Shown here piece after piece: positions 34,411-42,668 of a DNA stretch of 64,000 nt (positions are counted from its first letter, which is position 1; each line of letters opens with the position of its first letter). Source of the stretch: Brevibacterium gallinarum (GTDB lineage Bacteria > Actinomycetota > Actinomycetes > Actinomycetales > Brevibacteriaceae); NCBI RefSeq assembly GCF_014836885.1, contig NZ_JACSPY010000001.1:385051-449050 (forward strand), in the 5' to 3' direction. The notes below the pieces were generated by a model. The model saw only the letters and a program-made list of their open reading frames with translations. It had not been told where the DNA came from and searched no databases. Position numbers and translations under genes: made by a program.

Positions 34411-35786
34411 GCCTTCTTGCTTCCCTGTCTCAGGTCCTGCCGGCCGAGACGATCATCACCGATGCCGACATCATGGCCTCCTATCTGCACGACGAGGCCG
34501 AATGGGCGCCATATGGTCAGGCACTGGCGGTCGTGCGCCCGCGCGAGACCGCCGAGGTGCTCGCCGCCGTGCGCTGGGCGATCGAGCATTCCGTGGCTGT
34601 CGTCGCCCGCGGCGCCGGTACCGGCCTGTCCGGCGGGGCGAACGCACTTGAGGGCTGCCTGGTCATCAGCTTCGATGCGATGAACCAGATCCTCGACGTC
34701 GACCCGGTCGAGCGCACCGCCCGCGTGCAGCCCGGCGTCGTCAACAACGACCTGCGCGCCCGGGTGGCCGAGGACGGCCTGTGGTACCCACCGGACCCGG
34801 CCAGCGCACCCTGGTCGACCATCGGCGGCAATGTCGCGACGAACGCCGGCGGCCTGTGCTGCGTCAAATACGGCGTCACGAGCGAATACGTCCTCAACCT
34901 CGAAGTCGTCACCGGCACCGGCAGACTCGTGCGCGTCGGCAAGACAACGGCGAAGAACGCCGCCGGCTACGACCTGCGCGGGCTCATCATCGGCGCTGAG
35001 GGCACGTTGGGCATCGTCACTGAGATCACCGTGCGTCTGCTGCCGCTGCCGCAGGACTCCCGGGCGATCGTCGGCTACTTCGACAGCCTCGTCGACGCCG
35101 GCCGGGCCGTCGCCAACGTCACTGCTGCCGGCATCATCCCCTCTGCTCTCGAACTCGTCGACTCCTACTGCCTCAAGGCGGTTGATGAGTGGAAGAACAT
35201 GGGGCTTTCGGCCGAGGCCGAGGTGCTGCTGCTGGCCGCCACCGACGTCCCGGGCGCTGCCGGGCAGGCCGAGGCCCAGGGCATTGTGACAGCCTTTGAG
35301 TCCGCTGGTGCCACGTTCGCTGCGATCAGCGAGGACGCCGAGGAGGCCGATGCGTTCTTCGCCGCCCGCAGGCTCGCCTACCCGGCTCTCGAACGGCTCG
35401 GCCCGGTGCTGACCGAGGACATCTGCGTGGCGCGCTCGAAGGTGCCCGAGGTGCTGGCGAAGATCCAGGAGATCGGCCGCAGGCACGACACGGTGCTCGC
35501 TCAGATCGCCCACGCCGGCGACGGCAACCTGCACCCGCTGCTCGTCACCCCGATCGGCGATGATGACGCCCGCGAGCGCGCCCAGGCGGCATTCGAGGAG
35601 ATCATCACCGTTGCCTTGGAAGCCGGCGGCACGGTCTCCGGTGAGCACGGCATCGGGCTGCTGAAGAAGCCGGGCCTGTCACGGGAGCTCAGCGAGGACG
35701 TCCTTGATATGCACCGGGCGATCAAGACCGCACTCGACCCGCACGGCATCATGAATCCCGGCAAGGTCTTCAGCGTCGAGGCCTGA
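34407..35786 (+). CDS. FAD-linked oxidase, GlcD/D-lactate dehydrogenase family
   Basis: 459-residue FAD-binding PCMH-type oxidoreductase. It has VVARGAGTGLSGGANALEG and NAGGLCCVKYGVTSEYVL for FAD binding, and GAEGTLGIVTEITVRLLP. The C-terminal oxidase domain has AHAGDGNLHPLLV (a metal-binding His pair) and SGEHGIGLLKKPGL. It probably oxidises a 2-hydroxy acid such as glycolate or D-lactate; the substrate is not determinable here. ATG 34407 overlaps the cdsA stop. An open frame upstream inside cdsA is a shadow. Confidence 0.92.
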   Translation: MSLLASLSQVLPAETIITDADIMASYLHDEAEWAPYGQALAVVRPRETAEVLAAVRWAIEHSVAVVARGAGTGLSGGANALEGCLVISFDAMNQILDVDPVERTARVQPGVVNNDLRARVAEDGLWYPPDPASAPWSTIGGNVATNAGGLCCVKYGVTSEYVLNLEVVTGTGRLVRVGKTTAKNAAGYDLRGLIIGAEGTLGIVTEITVRLLPLPQDSRAIVGYFDSLVDAGRAVANVTAAGIIPSALELVDSYCLKAVDEWKNMGLSAEAEVLLLAATDVPGAAGQAEAQGIVTAFESAGATFAAISEDAEEADAFFAARRLAYPALERLGPVLTEDICVARSKVPEVLAKIQEIGRRHDTVLAQIAHAGDGNLHPLLVTPIGDDDARERAQAAFEEIITVALEAGGTVSGEHGIGLLKKPGLSRELSEDVLDMHRAIKTALDPHGIMNPGKVFSVEA

Positions 35787-35922
35787 GCGGATCGCTGTCA
35801 CCGGAGGTTGCTCCGAGCCGGCGGCGATAGCGGGGATGGCTGGGCACAATCGCTGCGCCGCAGATGGCGGCGCTCACTCGCCAGGGAAGCGGACGACGCC
35901 GCGGACCCGTCTGGGGTCATAC

Positions 35923-36168
35923 TCACGCCTCGTCGTTGCCCGGTGTGCCGGGCTCGCGAGCAGGTGCGGACCGGACCTGGCTGTCTGCCCGGCACCCACG
36001 CCCGCGCCGGCGGGCGCGGGCGAGGATGTCGACGGCCATGATGGTGCCGATGAGGATCTGCAGCGCAGCAACGAGCTGATCCCAGCCGTCGAAAGAGAAC
36101 AGCAGATAGACGCCGGTGCCGATCATGACGACGGCAGCGACCAGACGGAAGATCTCATGACCTGTCAT
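35923..36168 (-). CDS. Putative small membrane protein
   Basis: 81 residues from ATG 36168 (ATG 36177 also possible). It has two predicted helices (FRLVAAVVMIGTGVYLLFSF and LVAALQILIGTIMAVDILA) and an Arg-rich tail. No family recognised. Two operator-like repeats lie directly upstream of the start on this strand (36174-36212), which supports it being a regulated gene. Its codon bias is weaker than in core genes, so certainty is moderate. Confidence 0.45.
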   Translation of the reverse strand: MTGHEIFRLVAAVVMIGTGVYLLFSFDGWDQLVAALQILIGTIMAVDILARARRRGRGCRADSQVRSAPAREPGTPGNDEA

Positions 36169-36173
36169 GGGGA

Positions 36174-36212
36174 TCACGTCTTTCGTGAGAGATGGGGGTC
36201 ACGTCTTTCGTG
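36174..36212. promoter_or_regulatory. Tandem operator-like palindromes
   Basis: TCACGTCTTTCGTG occurs twice exactly (36174-36187 and 36199-36212), 25 bp apart. Each copy is an inverted repeat, CACG-n5-CGTG. They sit just upstream of the small membrane protein (minus) and about 120 bases upstream of rlmN (plus). The spacing of about 2.4 helical turns suits a dimeric repressor or activator. The regulator is unknown. Confidence 0.5.
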
Positions 36213-36329
36213 TGCGGGAACCTTCATCGTGCCAGATGAGACCACCTGTCACCAGCATCTGAGGCTTCTGGGCGCAGAGCAGACCGCTCTCACACATCGC
36301 CCAGCCTGCACATGCGATACTGGAAGGAC

Positions 36330-37697
36330 ATGACTGAGAAGACCTCCTCCACACCGACCAACAGGCCGCCCCGCCGCCAGGTGCGGCCCATCGTCGAGCA
36401 CGCAGACGGCACCACCTCGCGCACCCCGACGCGTGACGGCCGGCCGCTGCTGAACTTCAAGTCCCCGCGCGTCACCCAGCCGCCGACCCACCTGGCCGAC
36501 ATGTCGATGGACGAGCGGATCGCCGCCGTCACTGAGATGGGCCTGCCGGCGTTTCGCGCCAAGCAGCTCTCAACCCATTACTTCGTCCACCACACCACCG
36601 ATCCCGAGGCGATGACCGACCTGCCGAAGGACCGGCGGGCTGAGCTGGCCGAGAGGTTCTTCCCACCGCTGCTGAGCGAGGTGCGCCGGCTGCGCACCTC
36701 CAACGGCGACACCATCAAGTTCCTGTGGCGGCTCTTCGACGGCGCGCTCGTCGAATCGGTGCTCATGCGCTACCGCAACCGCATCACCCTGTGCGTGTCC
36801 TCGCAGTGCGGCTGCGGCATGAACTGCCCGTTCTGCGCCACCGGCCAGCAGGGCCTGACGCGGAACATGTCGACCGCGGAGATCGTCGAGCAGGTCATCC
36901 GCGCCAACCAGGTCATCGCCGCAGGCGAACTGGCCGAGGACACCTCAGCCGATACCGACATGCTCGGCAACCCGGCCGCCGCTGTCGGGTCTGAGGCCGA
37001 TGAGGAGCAGGGCGAGGCCCCCGCCCAGGGAAGCGGATCTGCCGGCGGCACCACCGCCTCGGGCGCGGGCACCACCCGCACGTCAGGCCAGGCTGAACGC
37101 GTGACCAACATCGTGTTCATGGGCATGGGCGAGCCGCTGGCCAACTACAAGCGCGTCATCAACGCCGTGCGCCGCTTCGTCGACCCGGCCCCGGCCGGCC
37201 TGGGCATGGGAGCACGCCGCATCACCGTCTCGACCGTCGGGCTGGTGCCCGGCATCAACAAGCTCGCCGCCGAGGACATCCCGGTGACCTTCGCACTCAG
37301 CCTCCACGCCCCTGACGACGGGCTGCGCGATGAGATGATCCCGGTCAACACCCGCTGGAAGGTCGATGAGGCCATCGACGCGGCCTACAACTACTACCAG
37401 GTCACCGGCCGGCGCGTGAGCATCGAATACGCGCTCATCAAGGACATGAACGACCACGCCTGGCGCGCCGAGCTGCTGGGCAAGAAGCTCAACGCACGCG
37501 GCCGCGGCTGGGTGCACGTCAACCCGATCCCGCTCAACCCGACCCCCGGTTCGGTGTGGACGGCATCCGAGCCCGAGGTGGCCGCTGAGTTCGTGCGCCG
37601 CCTCCAGGACGCCGGGATCCCGACGACGATCCGCGACACCCGAGGTCAGGACATCGACGGGGCGTGCGGCCAGCTTGCCACGGCCGAAGAGGACTGA
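36330..37697 (+). CDS. rlmN: Dual-specificity 23S rRNA/tRNA adenine-C2 methyltransferase RlmN, with insertion
   Basis: Radical-SAM enzyme that makes m2A2503 in 23S rRNA. It has the iron-sulphur motif [13 protein letters not shown] (Cys-x3-Cys-x2-Cys), [14 protein letters not shown], and the C-terminal [18 protein letters not shown] with the catalytic Cys. Between about residues 200 and 255 it has a long low-complexity insertion rich in Ala/Gly/Glu/Thr that is absent from E. coli RlmN. The dispersed repeat lies inside it as [11 protein letters not shown] 36330 follows GAAGG. An N-terminal extension of about 50 residues is also present. Confidence 0.95.
   Translation: MTEKTSSTPTNRPPRRQVRPIVEHADGTTSRTPTRDGRPLLNFKSPRVTQPPTHLADMSMDERIAAVTEMGLPAFRAKQLSTHYFVHHTTDPEAMTDLPKDRRAELAERFFPPLLSEVRRLRTSNGDTIKFLWRLFDGALVESVLMRYRNRITLCVSSQCGCGMNCPFCATGQQGLTRNMSTAEIVEQVIRANQVIAAGELAEDTSADTDMLGNPAAAVGSEADEEQGEAPAQGSGSAGGTTASGAGTTRTSGQAERVTNIVFMGMGEPLANYKRVINAVRRFVDPAPAGLGMGARRITVSTVGLVPGINKLAAEDIPVTFALSLHAPDDGLRDEMIPVNTRWKVDEAIDAAYNYYQVTGRRVSIEYALIKDMNDHAWRAELLGKKLNARGRGWVHVNPIPLNPTPGSVWTASEPEVAAEFVRRLQDAGIPTTIRDTRGQDIDGACGQLATAEED
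37051..37068 (+). repeat. Dispersed repeat copy inside rlmN
   Basis: CCACCGCCTCGGGCGCGG, an exact consensus match, read in frame as T-T-A-S-G-A at about residues 241-246 of RlmN, inside the low-complexity insertion. Confidence 0.7.
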
Positions 37698-37741
37698 GCG
37701 CTACACTTTAAGCACCGCACAGCATTCACAAGGAGAGCGAC

Positions 37742-38299
37742 GTGGAGACGAACTTCCCCAGGATGTCGGGTTGGAAGAACGGGTACGACCCCGCACAGGT
37801 CGACAGCTTCTTCAAGCGGGCCCGCGAATCCTTCGAATCCGACACGCCGCAGCCCGGTGATCTCGATGCGCGTGCGGTGCGCACCGTCGGCTTCGACCTG
37901 GTGCGCAACGGCTACCACGTCGGCGTCGTCGACGCCGCCCTCGACCGGCTCGAAGACGCCTTCGCCAAACGCAGCCGCGACCGGCTCATCTCCAGCTCCG
38001 GTGAGGACGCCTGGGTCAAGGAGCTCACCCGAGCCGCCAGCTCGCTGCGCGGCCGCCTCGCGCGTGAGTACGGGGAGCGGTTCAACCATCCGGAGAAGGG
38101 CCAGATCGGCTACGACGTCGAAGAGGTCGACGACCTGTGCGACCGCATCAACGGCTACTTCACCCAGGGCAAGCCGATGAGCGTCGACGAGGTCCGCCGC
38201 GTGCTCTTCCGCACCCGCAAGGGCACCCGCGCCTACGACGAGGACCAGGTCGATGCGTTCATCGACCGGGTCGTCGAGGTCATGGCCAGTGTCGACTGA
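37742..38299 (+). CDS. DivIVA-domain-like protein
   Basis: 185-residue protein with repeated DivIVA-type motifs: FPRMSGWKNGYDPAQVDSFF near the N-terminus, ARAVRTVGFDLVRNGYHVGV with VVDAALDRLEDAF, and RKGTRAYDEDQVDAFIDRVV at the C-terminus. Such short actinobacterial proteins relate to polar growth or division, but a long coiled coil like that of Wag31 is absent. GTG 37742 follows AAGGAG. TACACT near 37703 may be the promoter. It overlaps the next gene by 11 nt. Confidence 0.8.
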   Translation: METNFPRMSGWKNGYDPAQVDSFFKRARESFESDTPQPGDLDARAVRTVGFDLVRNGYHVGVVDAALDRLEDAFAKRSRDRLISSSGEDAWVKELTRAASSLRGRLAREYGERFNHPEKGQIGYDVEEVDDLCDRINGYFTQGKPMSVDEVRRVLFRTRKGTRAYDEDQVDAFIDRVVEVMASVD

Positions 38300-38966
38300 A
38301 CAGCTGCACTGGTTCCGCAAGCCGGGCACGAACTCACCGAAGGACAAGGGCACCTTCAATCCCGTCTTCGAGCTGCTCGACTACCCGATCGTCGCAGGGC
38401 AGGCTGACGAGGTCTTCTTCGCCGACGCCGAGGTGTCGCTGACGTATGAGGACGCGCTCGACCGGGTGGCGAAGTTCGCCGGCATCCTGCGCGCCGTTCA
38501 CGAACCGGCCCCGCCGTTCGTCGTCATCGACGACGGGTTGCGCCCGGTCACCCTCATCCTCGCGATGCTCGCCGCCCTCAGGCTGGGCAGCTGCGTGGTC
38601 CTCGGGGCCAAAGGACTCAAGCCGGGGGAGAAGAAGACTGCGCCGGTGCTGCGCCCGATCGATGGTGCGCCGGCGGAAGCAGGTGAGCACATCAGCAGCA
38701 ACGGCGATGCTGCCGCTCAGACTGCTGCGAAGGCCGGCATGCACACCGAGACCCGCAAGATCTGGTCGCACTTCGAGGGCACCGAGCTGCTTGCCGACGG
38801 GCCGGAGAGCAAACCCCTCGACGCCGGGGCGCTGATGAAGGAATCAGCGTTCAAGCACGCCGCTGCCGCAGAGATCGGCCCCGGCCGCGAGGTGCTGCGG
38901 CTCGACGGGGTGAGCCTGAGCGCTGCTGAGAGCCTCAACGCCGTGGAGATGTTCCTCAGCCGCTGA
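38289..38966 (+). CDS. Truncated acyl-CoA-synthetase-like protein, function unknown
   Basis: 225 residues. The first 110 or so (LHWFRKPGT, FNPVFELLDYPIVAGQADEV, LTYEDALDRVAKFAGILRAV, LAMLAALRLGSCVVLGAKGL) resemble the N-terminal domain of acetyl/propionyl-CoA synthetases. The rest has no adenylate-forming core (no P-loop, no YTSGTTG-type motif) and is not recognisable. GTG 38289 lies inside the end of the DivIVA-like gene, implying coupled translation. It may be a degenerate paralogue or a regulatory domain. No frameshift is visible, so it reads as a stable gene and not a fresh fragment. Confidence 0.6.
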   Translation: MSTEQLHWFRKPGTNSPKDKGTFNPVFELLDYPIVAGQADEVFFADAEVSLTYEDALDRVAKFAGILRAVHEPAPPFVVIDDGLRPVTLILAMLAALRLGSCVVLGAKGLKPGEKKTAPVLRPIDGAPAEAGEHISSNGDAAAQTAAKAGMHTETRKIWSHFEGTELLADGPESKPLDAGALMKESAFKHAAAAEIGPGREVLRLDGVSLSAAESLNAVEMFLSR

Positions 38967-39079
38967 GCGCCGCAGAGCAACATTGCGGCCGGACGGTTCG
39001 CGAGAGGGCCGCGATCGGCTCTGTGCCGCCGATCACAGGCGTCCCGAACGGCCTCGATCCCGGTGTTACCGTAATCCTC

Positions 39080-40255
39080 ATGGCGATCGACAGACGGAAG
39101 CTGGCGCGGCGGGCGCGCCGCTATTGGGCGATCGTCATCGTCATCTGCACCTACTTCGGCTTCCACTCCTTCATGCTCACCGGCCTGGCCGTCATGGCCC
39201 CGAACCTCGGGCTGGCGTCGCTGACGGTGACGATCTACATGGGTCTGGGCATCCTGCTCGACTCACCGGCTGCCTCGGCGATCGAACGCTTCGGCCTGCG
39301 GCGGGTCATCGGCACCTCCGGCATTCTCATCCTGCTCATCACCATCGGGCTGCTCATCGCCGGCTCCGGCTGGTGGATCGTCATCTTCGGCGCCCTGTAC
39401 GCCTGCTGCTCCAGCCTCATCTACATTCCGGCGCTCGCGCACTACGCTTCGATGCTCGGGGAGCGGCAGGCCGACGGTCAGCGCATCAACGTCCTCATCC
39501 AGCGCGGCGGCGCACTGGCAGCCGGCCTGTTCATCACGTGGGCGCTGGCTGCTGAGCAGCCGCACGTGCTGTTCATCATCGTCGCGACCACCGGGCTCGG
39601 CATCCTCATCGCCGCCTGGTGGCTGCCGGGGCCCAGCCGCGACCGGCGTGTCACGCAGCGGGTGCCGCTGCTGCGCACCATCGTCTATTCGGTCGCAGCG
39701 ATCGGCCGGTCGTCGGTCATGGCCCGTGGGGCGCTGTCGGCCTCAGCACTGTCTGTCATCTTCATCACGACGAGTTCGATCTTCCCACTCGCGCTGCCGG
39801 AGTTCGGTGCTGCGATCGGTGTCGGACTCGTCATGCGCGAGCTCATCGCCATGGCAACGGCGACCGCCTTCGGTCATGGCTCGATGCGCCGGACCAACCG
39901 CGAGTTCGCCGCTGCGGTGCTGCTCGCCCTGATCGGGATCTCCGGGGCCCTGTGGATCGAGCGGAACTGGGCGGTCATCACCGGCATCATCCTCACCGGC
40001 CCGCTCATCAGCTCCGCGATCGTCACCTCATCCCTCAACACGCGCATGGCCAGCCTCAGCGCAGTGCACCCGTGGGCCTGCTTCGCAGGCATGGGCATCG
40101 CCTCGCGGACCAGCGGCCTGCTCATCCCGCTCGTGCTCAGCGCCGCGCTCTCAACCAGCCGGCAGGCGCTGGAGATCGTGCTCGTCATCGTGTTCATGCT
40201 CATCGCCTGCGGCATGCTCATCGGCAGGCAGCGCCAGGACGGGGTGCCGGGCTGA
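39080..40255 (+). CDS. Major facilitator superfamily-type transporter
   Basis: 391-residue polytopic protein with about 11-12 hydrophobic segments in two halves separated by a basic loop (WWLPGPSRDRRVTQRVP, about residues 185-201). The N-terminal half has FGFHSFMLTGLAVMAPNL and RFGLRRVIGTSGILILL, the latter in the position of the MFS loop 2-3 motif. Its substrate cannot be inferred. ATG 39080 gives a basic N-terminus (MAIDRRKLARRARRYW). Convergent with the duplicated genes that follow. Confidence 0.8.
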   Translation: MAIDRRKLARRARRYWAIVIVICTYFGFHSFMLTGLAVMAPNLGLASLTVTIYMGLGILLDSPAASAIERFGLRRVIGTSGILILLITIGLLIAGSGWWIVIFGALYACCSSLIYIPALAHYASMLGERQADGQRINVLIQRGGALAAGLFITWALAAEQPHVLFIIVATTGLGILIAAWWLPGPSRDRRVTQRVPLLRTIVYSVAAIGRSSVMARGALSASALSVIFITTSSIFPLALPEFGAAIGVGLVMRELIAMATATAFGHGSMRRTNREFAAAVLLALIGISGALWIERNWAVITGIILTGPLISSAIVTSSLNTRMASLSAVHPWACFAGMGIASRTSGLLIPLVLSAALSTSRQALEIVLVIVFMLIACGMLIGRQRQDGVPG

Positions 40256-40378
40256 GCGGAACCTGCTGGACACGGTCGTCCGTCCTGAGGTCGTAGCCCG
40301 CCCGGGACTGCCAGGCACCAGCTGGCGAACAGAGGTTTGGTGGTGACAGCCCGCCGGTCAGCGGCGAAGGATGGAGCG

Positions 40379-40987
40379 TCAGCCGACAGGCACCCGGCTC
40401 ACACGTACATCGGAACGCGGATGAGCAGCCGCGACGTCAGCTGCGCGTCGTTTCGCAGATGCCGCGTCCGGCTGCGCCGAGTCGAAACCCATCAGCTCGT
40501 TGTCGTGCCAGTGCTCGACGATCCACACCTCTTGAGCCCCGCGGTGCACCTGGGCCGCCACAGGTATCTCGGAGATGGAGATACCCGTCACTTCGCCCTC
40601 GGGCAGGACACGATGCTCAACATAGAGCTTCGCATCCTCAGAACAGCGGAACGCCCGTATCGTCCTCCAAGGTGGAGAATGGTCGCGTTCAATCGACACC
40701 ACCCACAGGTGTTTCGCTCTCGGCCAGAGCCGGATGGAGGACAATTCCGGTTTCGTGGGCCAGCGGAATCCCCAGCGTCGCCGATCCGACGCTTGCTGGG
40801 CGGTGCGAGACTGGCTGTTATCGGCGGGAACACCGAAGCGTTCAGAGAACGGCACCCGGCTCACGCGAACCTCGGAACCCGGATCAGAAGTCGTAAGTTC
40901 AGCTCTGCGGTGATTCGCGGATGCCGCGTCCGGCTGCGCAGAGTCCCACCCCATGAGCTCGTCTTCGTGCCAGAATTCGACTACCAC
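40379..40987 (-). CDS. Uncharacterised protein, end of copy 1 fused to copy 2 of a tandem duplication
   Basis: 202 residues. The first part (VVEFWHEDELMGWDSAQPD, then SEVRVSRVPFSERFG) is the C-terminal half of a domain. A linker of about 45 residues follows, and then a second, complete copy: IRLWPRAKHLWVVSIERD, YVEHRVLPEGEVTGISISEI, IVEHWHDNELMGFDSAQPD, RVSRVPVG. The GTG start at 40987 overlaps the stop of the upstream gene, which holds the N-terminal half of copy 1. The family is unknown to me. Cytosolic, with many Trp and His. Confidence 0.55.
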   Translation of the reverse strand: MVVEFWHEDELMGWDSAQPDAASANHRRAELTTSDPGSEVRVSRVPFSERFGVPADNSQSRTAQQASDRRRWGFRWPTKPELSSIRLWPRAKHLWVVSIERDHSPPWRTIRAFRCSEDAKLYVEHRVLPEGEVTGISISEIPVAAQVHRGAQEVWIVEHWHDNELMGFDSAQPDAASAKRRAADVAAAHPRSDVRVSRVPVG

Positions 40988-41196
40988 AGCTCGTGAGTTC
41001 TGTGGTCCACCGTGTCTGATACGGGAATCTCAGCGAGGAGGATGTCGTTCGCTTCTCCCTCGGGCAGCACGATCTCATCAGCACAGTCGTCCGCATCGTC
41101 ATAATGGCGAAATGCCCGGACCGTACCTCCGGGAGTCGACGTGTCGCGTTCAACTGACACAACCCACACGTGTCTGACGCGCGGCCAGAGCTTCAT
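40379..41196 (-). repeat. 461-bp-period tandem gene duplication
   Basis: The shared CGGCCAGAGC anchor occurs at 40721-40730 and 41182-41191, giving a 461-bp period. Protein similarity of the two copies extends over about 120 residues each. DNA similarity is clearly diverged, so the duplication is not recent. Confidence 0.7.
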
Positions 41197-41205
41197 AGCG
41201 CACAC
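40981..41205 (-). CDS. Uncharacterised protein, N-terminal half of copy 1 of a tandem duplication
   Basis: 74 residues from ATG 41205 (ATG 41196 also fits). KLWPRVRHVWVVSVERD, VLPEGEANDILLAEIPVSD and HELW at the end match the N-terminal half of the domain seen in the next gene. The TAG after HELW arises where copy 2 continues with IVEHWHD; one base is missing relative to copy 2. So this is probably the 5' part of a formerly longer gene cut by a frameshift, or a separately translated half. Confidence 0.5.
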   Translation of the reverse strand: MCAMKLWPRVRHVWVVSVERDTSTPGGTVRAFRHYDDADDCADEIVLPEGEANDILLAEIPVSDTVDHRTHELW

Positions 41206-41328
41206 GCATTCGTCACTGACATCGTGGAAACTCCCTCATCCGATCCCTCGCTCCCACAATACGCGGAGCAATCCGCACCTTGGCGGCAGCAGATCGCGAG
41301 AACGCCACCCACCTCAGTCGAAACGACA

Positions 41329-41365
41329 ACGGCCCCGGTGACTCGCGCGGAGTCACCGGGGCCGT
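41329..41365 (-). terminator. Terminator after gcdH
   Basis: A perfect 16-bp stem ACGGCCCCGGTGACTC (41329-41344) / GAGTCACCGGGGCCGT (41350-41365) with a GCGCG loop. On the minus strand it is followed by TGTCGTTTCG. It lies 16 bases beyond the gcdH stop. Confidence 0.8.
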
Positions 41366-41381
41366 GATGCCTGTCAGCTGA

Positions 41382-42587
41382 TCAGCCCTCGTAGTTGGCG
41401 AAGGCGTTGATGCCGGTCATCGCACGGCCGAGCGTCAGCTGGTGCACCTCGTGGGTGCCCTCGTAGGTGAGGACGGTCTCGAGGTTGATGGCGTGGCGCA
41501 GCGGCGAGTATTCGCTCGTGATGCCCGAGCCGCCGAAGGTGGCGCGCAGGTCACGGGCGATGTTCATCGCGGTGTCGACGTTGACCATCTTGCCCAGCGA
41601 GATCTGCTCCGGGCGCACACCGACGGTGTCCTTGAGCTTGCCGAGGTGGGCAGCCAGCAGCGTGATCGACGAGTACTGGCCGAAGGCCTTCGCCAGCTTC
41701 TGCTGCGTGATCTGGAACGACGACAGCGGACGGTTGAACTGGATGCGGGTGCCGGTGTACTCCAGTGCGGAGAGGATCGAGTCACGGGCAGCACCGGTGA
41801 CGCCGAAGACGATGCCGTAGCGGGCCTCGGACAGGCAGGACAGCGGCCCCTTGAGCCCCTTGGCCTTCGGCAGCATCGCCGATTCCGGCAGACGAACGTT
41901 GTCGAGCACGATCTCACCGGTGATCGAGGCGCGCAGCGACAGCTTGCGCTTGACCTCAGGCACCTCGACGCCCGGGGTGTCGGTGGGAACGACGAAACCG
42001 CGGACGACCGGGCGGCCCTTCTCGTCCTCTTCCTCGGTCTTGGCCCACACGACGCAGACATCGGAGACCGGGGAGTTGGTGATCCACATCTTCGCGCCGT
42101 TGAGGATCCAGTCGGAGCCGTCCTTGGTCGCGCGGGTCTTCATGCCAGCCGGGTCCGAACCGACATCCGGTTCGGTCAGGCCGAAGCAGCCGAGCTTCTT
42201 GCCGGCGGCCATCTGCGGCAGCCATTCCTCCTTCTGCTCCTCAGAACCCCAGTTGTGGATGGCGAACATCGCCAGCGAGCCCTGCACGCTCACCAGCGAA
42301 CGCAGACCCGAGTCGATGGCTTCGAGCTCACGGCAGGCCAGGCCGTACTGGGTGGCGGTCGCTCCGCCGCAGCCGTAGCCTTCCAGGTGCATGCCGAGCA
42401 CGCCGAGCTCACCGAGCTGCTCTGCGAGCTCACGAGCCGGGATCGTGCCTTCGAGGTACCAGTCGCCGATCTTCTCCCGGACGTTCTCGTCCAGCCACTT
42501 GCGGACGATGCCCGCCCATTCGAGGTCCTCCTTCTCGAAGACCGAATCGATCGCCAGAATCTCGTCAGGGGTCATGGTTTTGCTCAT
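41382..42587 (-). CDS. gcdH: Acyl-CoA dehydrogenase, glutaryl-CoA dehydrogenase type
   Basis: 401-residue flavoprotein. Visible are SGLRSLVSVQGSLAMFAIH, the FAD-binding CFGLTEPDVGSDPAGMKT, MWITNSPVSDVCVVWAKT, and the C-terminal ETVLTYEGTHEVHQLTLG with the catalytic Glu, then GRAMTGINAF. The last two are typical of glutaryl-CoA dehydrogenases, which oxidise and decarboxylate glutaryl-CoA in lysine and tryptophan breakdown. ATG 42587 follows GAGGAAC. It is divergent from dxr and alone in its unit, with a strong terminator. Substrate call is by motif resemblance. Confidence 0.88.
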   Translation of the reverse strand: MSKTMTPDEILAIDSVFEKEDLEWAGIVRKWLDENVREKIGDWYLEGTIPARELAEQLGELGVLGMHLEGYGCGGATATQYGLACRELEAIDSGLRSLVSVQGSLAMFAIHNWGSEEQKEEWLPQMAAGKKLGCFGLTEPDVGSDPAGMKTRATKDGSDWILNGAKMWITNSPVSDVCVVWAKTEEEDEKGRPVVRGFVVPTDTPGVEVPEVKRKLSLRASITGEIVLDNVRLPESAMLPKAKGLKGPLSCLSEARYGIVFGVTGAARDSILSALEYTGTRIQFNRPLSSFQITQQKLAKAFGQYSSITLLAAHLGKLKDTVGVRPEQISLGKMVNVDTAMNIARDLRATFGGSGITSEYSPLRHAINLETVLTYEGTHEVHQLTLGRAMTGINAFANYEG

Positions 42588-42668
42588 CGTCGAGTTCCTC
42601 TCCTCGTGGGGCATCAGTGAGCGCACGTGTCATCGCGTTCTAAGAAAACAATGAGATGATCTGTCACC

